Below, in pieces: positions 37,761 through 45,213 of a DNA stretch of 64,000 nt. The stretch is from Falsiroseomonas sp051860665 (GTDB taxonomy: Bacteria; Pseudomonadota; Alphaproteobacteria; Acetobacterales; Acetobacteraceae), in contig NZ_JBHYDM010000009.1 of NCBI RefSeq assembly GCF_051860665.1, positions 130,445 to 194,444 on the forward strand, written 5' to 3'. The notes under the pieces are model-generated. The model did no database searches. It was not told the DNA's origin and saw only the letters and a list, made by a program, of their open reading frames with translations. How positions within the stretch are numbered: the stretch's first letter is position 1; each line of letters starts with the position of its first letter. A program made the translations under genes and the position numbers.

Positions 37761-38934
37761 TCGCGGCGACGAGGCGCACGAGGACGCCGCCGAATTGGTA
37801 ACGGCGGCGGGTAGAGCCGGGCAGATCGCGGCGGGGCTGGCGCGGCTTGCCGCGCTGGCCCGCGACGCTCGCACAGCCAACGCGCTACCGACCTTCGCGG
37901 GGGTGCTGGAAACGATGCGGGCGGATGCCGACGAGCTCGCGGCGGTGCTGGCCGAGCGCGAGGATGAAGACGGAGACGCCGGTGAAGAGGTCCCCGAGGC
38001 GCGCGACGGTGAGCCGATCGGCGCCCTGCCGCCGCCGGGACGGGCTACGCCGCTCACCTTCGAGGCCCTGAATCGCGCTGTGGAGCTGCTGACGCGCGAT
38101 GCGCAAACGCGCCTCTGGACAACACAGGAAGCGGCGGAGCTGCCCTGCCTGGTGGCCGAGGCGGTGGCCACAGTGCAGGCCGCGACGAAGGCGCTTCATG
38201 CGTTCTTTGCTGCGCAGATGGACGCCGCCAGCAAGCGAGGGCGCGTCGTGGTAGACGGACGCAGCCAGCTGGCGCAGGAGCCGGAAGGGCTGCAAGTTGC
38301 TTTCCTCGCGGTGCAAGGCGCCCTTACGCTGGCCGATGCCTTCGCGGACATGAAGGAGCGGGAGGCAGGGGAACCGCTGGCCCATATCATCAGCGGCTTG
38401 AGCAACGTGCAACGCGGTGTGTCCGACCCGCTGTTCGTGCCGGTGCGGAAGTTCGCCACGGCACGACAGACGGACGCGGCCCACCTGATCGGCCTAGCCG
38501 CAAGCGCTATGGACGCCTGGCGGGAGGCGGACAGCACCCGCGACGACGCTTCCGGGCGAGTTGCGGCGCTGTTCAAGGGCGTGCGACGTCGCGGAGGCCG
38601 CACGCCGGCGCCGATCACTGCGAAGACGGTTGCTTACTGGCGGGACAAGGCGCGGTCCGGCGAGCTGACGCCGGCCGAGGCGCAAGCCCGCTGGCAGGCA
38701 TACCGCGCGAGCCTGGCCGACCTGCCGGCGGGCGAGGCCGGCGGAGCCCGCCGGCAGCGGCTGAAGCGGCTGGCGCGGGTGCTTGAGGCACAGATCACGC
38801 GCACCCTCGCAGCTCACGGACCGGGCTTCGTGCTGGCGGGTGGCGGTGGCCGGCAGGACCGCCCGGAGTCTGGTCGGAAGGCGCCGAAAATTCGAGTAAC
38901 ACGACCGCGCAACTCGAATAGCTCCCGTGGCTGA
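37753..38934 (+). CDS. Unknown element protein (393 aa), predicted helical
   Basis: Starts inside the end of the preceding gene (8-nt overlap). Long helical stretches (LVTAAGRAGQIAAGLARLAALA, with an acidic EREDEDGDAGEE linker near 70-80) and a basic C-terminus (RRQRLKRLARVLEAQI, then PKIRVTRPRN). No ATPase, nuclease or HTH motif found. The basic tail may contact nucleic acid. Family unknown. Confidence 0.6.
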   Translation: MVDRGDEAHEDAAELVTAAGRAGQIAAGLARLAALARDARTANALPTFAGVLETMRADADELAAVLAEREDEDGDAGEEVPEARDGEPIGALPPPGRATPLTFEALNRAVELLTRDAQTRLWTTQEAAELPCLVAEAVATVQAATKALHAFFAAQMDAASKRGRVVVDGRSQLAQEPEGLQVAFLAVQGALTLADAFADMKEREAGEPLAHIISGLSNVQRGVSDPLFVPVRKFATARQTDAAHLIGLAASAMDAWREADSTRDDASGRVAALFKGVRRRGGRTPAPITAKTVAYWRDKARSGELTPAEAQARWQAYRASLADLPAGEAGGARRQRLKRLARVLEAQITRTLAAHGPGFVLAGGGGRQDRPESGRKAPKIRVTRPRNSNSSRG

Positions 38935-39010
38935 CTGAGCCGCGCCGGACCTCCCGGCGCCGCATGGGGGGACGCGCCCCCAGGCGGTTGTTCAGACATG
39001 GAGCCAGACC

Positions 39011-39286
39011 TTGAGCAATCCCGCTTCCCAGCCGGCCGGGCGCCGGCTGCGCACGCCCGAGGCCGCCGAATACCTCGGCCTTTCGGTGTCCACCCTGGAG
39101 AAGATGCGCACGGCCGGCGGCGGCCCGGCCTTCCTCGCCATGGGCCGCGCCGTCTCCTACGCGGTGGCGGACCTCGACGCTTGGGCCGCCGCCCGCACCG
39201 TGCGGAACACCAGCGAGGCGCGCATGCGGCTGCCTCGCCGGCTTACGCCGCCGCCGGCGAGCGCGGCGCGAGGGGGTGCGCGGTGA
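39011..39286 (+). CDS. AlpA/MerR-like helix-turn-helix DNA-binding protein (possible excisionase)
   Basis: 91 residues. RLRTPEAAEYLGLSVSTLEK (about 11-30) is the HTH_17/AlpA pattern: the helix-turn-helix followed by MRTAGGGPAFLAMGRAVSYAVADLDAW, a winged extension. These proteins regulate integrase genes or act as recombination directionality factors on satellites and genomic islands. The start is TTG at 39011 with GGAG upstream; no ATG lies before the domain. It overlaps the next gene by GTGA. Confidence 0.8.
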   Translation: MSNPASQPAGRRLRTPEAAEYLGLSVSTLEKMRTAGGGPAFLAMGRAVSYAVADLDAWAAARTVRNTSEARMRLPRRLTPPPASAARGGAR

Positions 39287-39768
39287 GGGGCGCACCTTTG
39301 GCCGCCGCGACCGACCTTCACGACCTGCAATGGCTGCTCAGCATGCCGGTATCGCGGGCGATGCTGACGGCCGCTGGCGCGATCTGCATGCGGCACCTGC
39401 TGCGCATCCATGGCCCGCAGTTGTGCGCTTCCCGCTGGGGCGAGGCCACCAGCGAACGCGAAGCGCGCGAGCTGGCCGAGCTGGTGCGGCGGTTCGAGCG
39501 CGGCCTTGTGGCCCTGGAGGATATCGCGCGGCTGCAAGCCGATGGCGTCGCGTTGCCCGACCGCGAGGCATGGGCGCGCGGGCGGGCGGAGGCCGCGCGG
39601 GCGGCGCTCGCGGCTGGGCTGGAACTGCCCGACACGCGCGCCTTCCATGGCGCCCAGGAGGACGTGCACGGCTTCCCTTTCTACCCCGCGCCTCCGGTGC
39701 TGCTGACCAGCCGTAAGCGCTGGCCGCGCGGTGGCGAGGGCGGGGGTGCGCCCTTGGGGGCTGCATGA
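39283..39768 (+). CDS. Unknown element protein (161 aa)
   Basis: Starts at GTG 39283, overlapping the AlpA-like stop (GTGA), and ends overlapping the Toprim gene start (ATGA), so it sits in one translational cluster. Helical, with LSMPVSRAMLTAAGAICMRH and a region EREARELAELVRRFERGLVA. No family recognised. Upstream in-frame codons are Arg/Gly-rich shadow sequence and were excluded. Confidence 0.6.
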   Translation: MRGAPLAAATDLHDLQWLLSMPVSRAMLTAAGAICMRHLLRIHGPQLCASRWGEATSEREARELAELVRRFERGLVALEDIARLQADGVALPDREAWARGRAEAARAALAAGLELPDTRAFHGAQEDVHGFPFYPAPPVLLTSRKRWPRGGEGGGAPLGAA

Positions 39769-40805
39769 GTCGCGCGCCGATCCGCGCGGCCGAGCTGTCC
39801 GCCATGCTGGCCGCGAACGTGCCGGGGCTGGCGGCACATCTGCTGCCGGCGGGGCACCGCGATGGGGGACATTGGCGCTGCGGCGGGGTTGACGGATCGT
39901 CCGGCCAATCCCTTGCGCTCCACCTTCACGGCGACAAGGCCGGCGTGTGGCATGACTTCGCGACCGGAGAGACTGGCGACGCCCTCGACCTGGTGGCCGC
40001 CGTGCTGTTCCGGGGGAACACGCGCGACGCGATGGCATGGGCGCGACGATGGCTTGGGGTGGGCGACGGAACCAACCCGCCGCCGCTCAGAAAGGCGCCT
40101 GAGTCGACGCCGGCACCGCCAGGTGCCGACGATACGGCCCGCCGTCGAAAGGCGCTGGCGCTGTTCCTGTGCGGCCAGGAGCGCATCGCCGGAACGCCCG
40201 CCGGGGAATACCTGGCAGAACGCGGGATCATCCTAGCTGAGCTGGCGCGGCAGCCTCGCGCGCTGCGCTTCCATCCCGAGTGCTGGTGCCAGGAGGCAGG
40301 CCGCCCGCTGCCCGCGATGCTGGCCGCCATCACGCACGGCGCCGGCGAGCATGTCGGCACGCATCGCACCTGGCTTGCGCGGGACGGTGGCGGCGTGTGG
40401 CGCAAAGCGCCGCTGCGCGATGCGAAGAAGACCCTCGGCCGCTACGCCGGCGGCTTCATCCCCCTATGGCGCGGCTCCTCGGGGAAGCCGCTGCGCGAGG
40501 CGCCGGCCGGCGAGGCGGTGGCGATGGCCGAGGGGATCGAAACCGCCCTGTCGGTCGCGCTCGCCTGCCCCGAGCTGCGCGTGATCGCGGCCGTGGCCCT
40601 CGCCAACATGGGCAGCGTGGTGCTGCCGGCGGCAGTCTCGCGCGTGATCCTCTGCGCCGACAACGACGACGAGAACCCGAAGGCGGCGGCCCTGCTGGAG
40701 CGCGCGGCAAGCCGCTTCGCGGCCCAGGGGCGCGACGTGCGCATTGCGCGCCCGCCGGTCGGGAAGGACTTCAACGATACGCTGCGCGCAGGGATGCCGA
40801 CATGA
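39765..40805 (+). CDS. Toprim domain primase-like protein
   Basis: 346 residues. The C-terminal Toprim domain (about 250-345) shows MAEGIETALSVA with the catalytic-type Glu256, then VILCADNDDEN with the DxD acidic pair (Asp299, Asp301), and KDFNDTLRAG. The N-terminal half resembles the zinc-less primase-like part common in phage and plasmid primases (HWRCGG, GVWHDFATGETGDALDLVA). It would prime element replication together with the helicase-like gene that overlaps it (ATGA). This pairing is standard for self-replicating satellites. Confidence 0.85.
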   Translation: MSRAPIRAAELSAMLAANVPGLAAHLLPAGHRDGGHWRCGGVDGSSGQSLALHLHGDKAGVWHDFATGETGDALDLVAAVLFRGNTRDAMAWARRWLGVGDGTNPPPLRKAPESTPAPPGADDTARRRKALALFLCGQERIAGTPAGEYLAERGIILAELARQPRALRFHPECWCQEAGRPLPAMLAAITHGAGEHVGTHRTWLARDGGGVWRKAPLRDAKKTLGRYAGGFIPLWRGSSGKPLREAPAGEAVAMAEGIETALSVALACPELRVIAAVALANMGSVVLPAAVSRVILCADNDDENPKAAALLERAASRFAAQGRDVRIARPPVGKDFNDTLRAGMPT

Positions 40806-42721
40806 GCGGCGGGAAGAACGGCGCGAACGGGGCAACGAAGACGTCGAGCGGGACGAAGGGCGGACGCGACGCGATCCGTGCGGCGGTGCAGGGCGCGGCG
40901 CCGGTGGTGAAAACGGCTTTCGAGATGCCACAAGGCTTCGAGATGCGCGCCGATGGGCTGTGGCGCATCCCGGCCAGTGAGAAGGACATGCCGTTCCGCG
41001 TCTGCGGCACCTTTGAGGTCGCGGCCGAGAGCCGCCCGGAGAATGGCGACGACTGGGGCTTGCTGCTGCGCTGGCAGGACCGCGACGGCACAGCGCACGA
41101 GTGGATCATGCCGCGTCGGCTGTTGGCCGGTGAGGGCGTGGCGGTGCGTGAAAGGCTGGCCGCGTGCGGGTTGTTCGTGAGTGCGGCGCAGGGCGCACGC
41201 CTGGCACTCGTGCAGTTCCTTGCTACCGTGCGGGCGACTGCGCGCGTGCGGACGGTACCCCGCACCGGCTGGTATCGCCCGGCTGGGCGAAGCCCTGTCT
41301 TCGTGCTGCCCGGCCGCACCATCGGCGCATCGGCGGGCGAGCTGGTGAGGCTGGACATGGACCCGCCCCCGAGCATCTACGGCGAGCGCGGTACGCTGGA
41401 CGGGTGGCGCAACCAGGTGGCGCGCCTCTGCATCGGCAACACCCGCCTCGCCTTTGGCGTGTCGTGCAGCTTCGCGGCGCCGCTGCTGTTCCTCGCAGGA
41501 GATGAAGGTGGCGGCATCAACCTTCGTGGCGAGAGCAGCAAGGGCAAGACGACGATCATCGACGCGGCGGCGAGCGCGATGGGCGCGCCGAGCAAGACGG
41601 GGGCGGACGCCTACGTGCGGCCGTGGCGGGCCACCAGCAACGGCATCGAGAACGTCGCAGCGGCCCACAACCACGCGCTGTTGCCGATGGATGAGATGGG
41701 CCAGGCCGACCCGAAGGAACTGGGGGAAACGCTCTACATGCTGGCGAACGGCAGCGGGAAGGAACGCGCCCGAGCCGGTGGCGGCAACCGCCGCAACACG
41801 ACCTGGACGACGCTTGTCCTGTCCAGCAGCGAGGAGAGCGCGGCCAGCTTGGCGTCGCAGGCGGGGAAGCGAATCAAGGCCGGTCAGGAAGTGCGATTGC
41901 TGGACGTGCCCGCCGTGGTGCCGGGCGGATTCGGGTGCTTCGACACGCTGCATGGCGAAGCCGATGGCGGCGCCTTCGCGCAGCGCCTCAGACGGGGCGT
42001 GGTGGCGCAGCACGGCACGGCTGGGCCGGCCTTCGTCGAGTGGCTGGCGGCCGAGCTGGCGCGCGATTCCGACTTCGCCAGCCGGATCGTGCTGGCGCGC
42101 ATGGCGGCGTGGGTTGCGGCCCATGTGCCCAAGTCCGCGGACGGCCAGGTGCAGCGCGCGGCCCGGCGCATGGCCCTGGTGGCGATCGCCGGCGAGCTGG
42201 CGACGGAGGCCGGTATTACCGGGTGGCCTGCCGGCGAGGCCGAGCGAGCGGCGGGGGTTGTCTTCCGCGACTGGATGCTTGAGCGCGGCGGCGTCGGCAG
42301 CCGGGAAGATCACAACCTCTTCGCGGCGCTGCGGCGCTTTATTGGCATGCACGGCGCCGCCAGGTTCAGCGTGGTGAAAGACCCGGACCCGGACGCCGAG
42401 GGCGCGCAGACCGAGCCGCCCCTGCCCGATGGCGAGCGGACTATGAACCGGGCGGGCTGGCGCTGGCAGGAGCCGAACGACAAGGGCGAACGCCGCTGGG
42501 TGCATGGCATCCTGCCCGAGACCTTCGCGGCCGAGATCATCGGCCCCCTGGGCCTGGAAGACCGCGAGGCGCGGGCGCGTCTCGGCAAGGCCGGGATGAT
42601 CCGCGGCCAGCCGGACAAGGAGGGCATGCGCTGGGCGATCCGCCCACCGAAGATTCCCGGCTTCGGCAGGCCCCGCCTGGTGGTAGTGGAGCCGGCAGCG
42701 CTGGAAGACGGCGCCGACTGA
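40802..42721 (+). CDS. DUF927-family helicase-like ATPase
   Basis: 639 residues. The DUF927 domain spans about 40-330. Walker A is GESSKGKTT (243-251, Lys249), and Walker B-like LLPMDEMG (Asp297, Glu298) is intact. DUF927 proteins are related to superfamily 3/RecA-like replication helicases and are usually fused to or next to a Toprim primase, as here. The C-terminal third has no recognised motif. It overlaps the Toprim gene by 4 nt and is followed directly by the iteron-rich region, so it is the likely origin-binding or unwinding factor. Confidence 0.88.
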   Translation: MSGGKNGANGATKTSSGTKGGRDAIRAAVQGAAPVVKTAFEMPQGFEMRADGLWRIPASEKDMPFRVCGTFEVAAESRPENGDDWGLLLRWQDRDGTAHEWIMPRRLLAGEGVAVRERLAACGLFVSAAQGARLALVQFLATVRATARVRTVPRTGWYRPAGRSPVFVLPGRTIGASAGELVRLDMDPPPSIYGERGTLDGWRNQVARLCIGNTRLAFGVSCSFAAPLLFLAGDEGGGINLRGESSKGKTTIIDAAASAMGAPSKTGADAYVRPWRATSNGIENVAAAHNHALLPMDEMGQADPKELGETLYMLANGSGKERARAGGGNRRNTTWTTLVLSSSEESAASLASQAGKRIKAGQEVRLLDVPAVVPGGFGCFDTLHGEADGGAFAQRLRRGVVAQHGTAGPAFVEWLAAELARDSDFASRIVLARMAAWVAAHVPKSADGQVQRAARRMALVAIAGELATEAGITGWPAGEAERAAGVVFRDWMLERGGVGSREDHNLFAALRRFIGMHGAARFSVVKDPDPDAEGAQTEPPLPDGERTMNRAGWRWQEPNDKGERRWVHGILPETFAAEIIGPLGLEDREARARLGKAGMIRGQPDKEGMRWAIRPPKIPGFGRPRLVVVEPAALEDGAD

Positions 42722-42994
42722 GCACCCGGCCGCCGCCGCCCTCGCGCCGCGCCTGGTGGGGGCGGCGCGCGGCAGGCTTCACCCGCCGTGCGTAGGGACG
42801 GCGGCCGGCGCTGCCTCGCCCTCCCCGGCCCGATGCACACGCAATCCCGAAGCGCCGCCGTGCCCGCCGATGAGCGGGCCGGGCGGTGCCGCGCGTCGTG
42901 CGGTCGGCCGGGGCGGTGGGGGCGCAGAGGTGTTGTTCGGGCCGCCTTGAGCCCTCGCAGGAAGCGCAACCACTCGGCGGAAAAGCAGAAATGA
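42722..42994. other. Gap after the DUF927 gene
   Basis: GC-rich sequence with small inverted patches and no supportable gene. It leads into the iteron array. Confidence 0.4.
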
Positions 42995-43237
42995 CCGGGA
43001 CACCGGGACAGTCTATGTTTCGTTCTGTAAATTTAATATCCAGAACAATGGGTTAGGCTGTCCCGGTAGTCGTGTCCCGGTCATTTTATCCACCGGGACA
43101 CCGGGACACGCCGGGCGGGCGGCAAAGCCCCGACACTGTCCCGGTGTCCCGGTGCTGTCCCGGCGCGCGGTTAGAACCGGGACAGAAAATAATGTGTGAT
43201 AACAAATAGTTAAGGGGCGGTGTCCCGGTTGTCCCGG
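42995..43237. repeat. Origin-like iteron array (12 copies of TGTCCCGG / CCGGGACA)
   Basis: Copies start at 42995, 43003, 43059, 43073, 43093, 43101, 43137, 43145, 43156, 43177, 43221 and 43230. The arrangement is tandem pairs with zero spacing (42995/43003, 43093/43101, 43137/43145), with orientation switching along the array. AT-rich stretches lie between (about 43,011-43,058 and 43,184-43,216). A sequence 8/9 identical to the DnaA box (TTATCCACC) sits at 43,086-43,094. This density of one octamer with AT-rich interruptions directly behind a primase/helicase gene pair is typical of a replication origin. Confidence 0.7.
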
Positions 43238-43815
43238 TCGTTTTGCATAGAGGGGGAGCGGTGCACGGGTCATAAGCAATTGAAATGAAGGATAGAACGT
43301 TATCCCGGCCGCATTTTTCCGGAGGTGACGAAGGCGTTTATCCGCGTGACGGCGTTCGCCGGGCGCGTGACGGTGAGGGCCGGGGCGGTCGGGTGCCGGG
43401 GTCCGAGCATGATCTTCCAGGCCAGGGACAGGGGGAAGGGTGCGGCTGCGGGTCTCGGGACGCGGGTGCTGAGCTAGTGGGGCAGCTACTAAGTGGCGCG
43501 GTCACTCGGTTTCGGGAGGGGTGGCGGACAGGCCGTGAGAGGAGGCGGAGGGCGCGGCCCGCTCTTCGCGGCGACACTGGCCCGCACCCCGCCCCCGCCC
43601 GCAACGGCGTCCTGTCCATGGTGGTCAGACTGAACCCCCGGCGCCCGCGGCACGCCGTCGTGGCAGCGACCTCTGGCCAACGGTCGGATCGACCGGGGGC
43701 TGGCTGCGAAGATGGTCCGCCCGCGCCCGCGCCTGCAACGAAGTAACCGCCACCCGCAACGGTGCCGAGGAGCCATATCAGCGCCGGCCGTCTAGCGAAT
43801 AGGAACCCGCTGAAT
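43238..43815. other. Gap between the iterons and the CGCAT array
   Basis: Short open frames on both strands (for example 43,285-43,746 forward) have Arg/Gly-rich compositions and no motif or good ribosome-binding site, so none is called. The sequence could be degraded coding DNA or part of the origin. Confidence 0.4.
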
Positions 43816-43943
43816 CGCATCGCTAACCCAAGGTCGCGCATACGGTGGGGGCAGTTACGCATTCAGCTAGCCGTCGCTTGCATAATGCAGGCGGGAGCGC
43901 ATATAGTGCGAGCGAAAGCGCATCGCTTCGCCAAGGGACGCAT
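43816..43943. promoter_or_regulatory. Phased direct-repeat array (CGCAT every ~21 bp) before the AAA+ gene
   Basis: CGCAT starts at 43816, 43837, 43858, 43898, 43919 and 43939, with a near-copy TGCAT at 43879. Successive spacings are 21, 21, 21, 19, 21 and 20 bp, i.e. two helical turns, so all motifs lie on one face of the DNA. The last ends 4 nt before the AAA+ start codon. It is best read as a cooperative regulator binding site covering the promoter and leader. Confidence 0.6.
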
Positions 43944-43947
43944 AACC

Positions 43948-45213
43948 ATGGACTATTTTGACATCGTGTTGGCTCTTGCGCGCATTTCGCTGGACTCCGA
44001 AGGGGGGCGCGCGGCGCAGCAGATCGAGCGGCTCCGCGATGCGCTGGCCAAGTCCGATCCAGATCAAGCGGCGAAGCTTGGGCGGCTGCTAACGCGAAGT
44101 GAGCGCCGGCAGGCCATGGCCCCCATGGCCGTTGAGGAAATGCGGGCGACCGCAGAGGCGGCGCGTCGCCAGCTTCAGGGCGAGCAACTCACTCCGTCGT
44201 CGCCGCTTCCAACGGATCGTGAGACCGGTACCCCGCTGGCACGTATCACCTTCCCGTCGGGCGAGCCCGAGGAGCCACCGGTGCTGGTCGCTCCTCTGGC
44301 TGCTGCGGTGGCTGACCTTCTGGCGGAGTGGAATCGGGCTGAGGCCCTCGCGCGACTTGGCGCAAAGCCGAACATGCGTTGCCTCATCTACGGCGCACCC
44401 GGAGTAGGTAAGACGAAGCTCGCCCGCTACCTCGCGCACCAGCTTGGCCTGCCGTGCGTCGAGGCGCGGCTTGATGGGCTTACATCGTCGTTCTTGGGCA
44501 CTACCGCTCGCAATATTGGAGCGCTTTTTGAGTTCGCGGACCGCTATCGCTGCGTGCTGTTTCTTGATGAGTTCGACGCCGTCGCGAAGGCGCGTGATGA
44601 CGTGCAAGAGGTCGGCGAGATCAAGCGCGTTGTGAACACTCTGCTTCAGTCGCTCGACGCGCGGAATGGCAGAGGCCTGACGCTCGCTGCAACCAATCAC
44701 GAGCATCTGCTTGATCCGGCGGTGTGGCGCCGCTTCGAGACACGCATTGAGATCCCGCTGCCCGACGCCGCTTCCCGCGAGGCCCTCTTGGCGCGCTTCT
44801 TGACGCCGCTACGCCTCGGCCCCGTCGAGATGCGGCTAATCGTCTGGGCGACAGAGGGCATGAGTGGTGCGGACCTGGAGTCCCTCATTGCGGCTGGCAA
44901 GCGCTTCTTGGTCCTGCATGGCCCTGAAGGAAGCGACGAGCGGCGCGCCGGCCTGACTAATGGATCGGGGCGAGGTCGTGTTCTTCTGGAAGCGTTACGG
45001 CGCCAAGCGTTGCTCAATGCGCGGCTTTTCGGCGAGGACCGGCGTCTGGCGCTGACTGGCCCCGAAGAGGTTCTCGATAGGGCGCTTGAGGCAGCTGGAT
45101 TTAGGCAGGCCGAGGTTGGGGCGTTGCTCGGGCTTTCCCAGCCCGCCGTGTCGCGACGCCGGAAGCGGACCGAGCACAGCGAAGCGCGAAAGGACGCGAG
45201 CATCGATGGCTAG
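43948..45213 (+). CDS. AAA+ ATPase with C-terminal helix-turn-helix, partner of the subtilase
   Basis: 421 residues. N-terminal helices 1-80 look like a recruitment region. The AAA+ core has Walker A GAPGVGKT (149-156), Walker B VLFLDEFD (203-210, Asp207-Glu208), sensor 1 ATN (248-250) and Arg-finger candidates Arg261/Arg262 (WRRFE). The C-terminal region 386-407 (AEVGALLGLSQPAVSRRRKR) is an HTH that probably binds DNA, perhaps the CGCAT array just upstream. All ATPase residues are intact. The start at 43948 follows an in-frame stretch that translates as an apparent 7-residue repeat only because of the 21-bp DNA array. It overlaps the protease gene by 8 nt. Confidence 0.88.
   Translation: MDYFDIVLALARISLDSEGGRAAQQIERLRDALAKSDPDQAAKLGRLLTRSERRQAMAPMAVEEMRATAEAARRQLQGEQLTPSSPLPTDRETGTPLARITFPSGEPEEPPVLVAPLAAAVADLLAEWNRAEALARLGAKPNMRCLIYGAPGVGKTKLARYLAHQLGLPCVEARLDGLTSSFLGTTARNIGALFEFADRYRCVLFLDEFDAVAKARDDVQEVGEIKRVVNTLLQSLDARNGRGLTLAATNHEHLLDPAVWRRFETRIEIPLPDAASREALLARFLTPLRLGPVEMRLIVWATEGMSGADLESLIAAGKRFLVLHGPEGSDERRAGLTNGSGRGRVLLEALRRQALLNARLFGEDRRLALTGPEEVLDRALEAAGFRQAEVGALLGLSQPAVSRRRKRTEHSEARKDASIDG

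Noticed and set aside
42995..43237. Octamer array as a CRISPR array
   Set aside because: Units are only 8 bp, spacing is irregular, orientations alternate, and no cas genes are present.
43013..43279. 88-residue minus-strand frame over the iteron region
   Set aside because: Its residues reflect the repeated octamer; there is no ribosome-binding site or motif. The DNA is better explained as an origin-like array.
43285..43746. 153-residue forward frame after the iterons
   Set aside because: Arg/Gly-rich with no motif, and competing minus-strand frames have the same quality. It may be non-coding or decayed.
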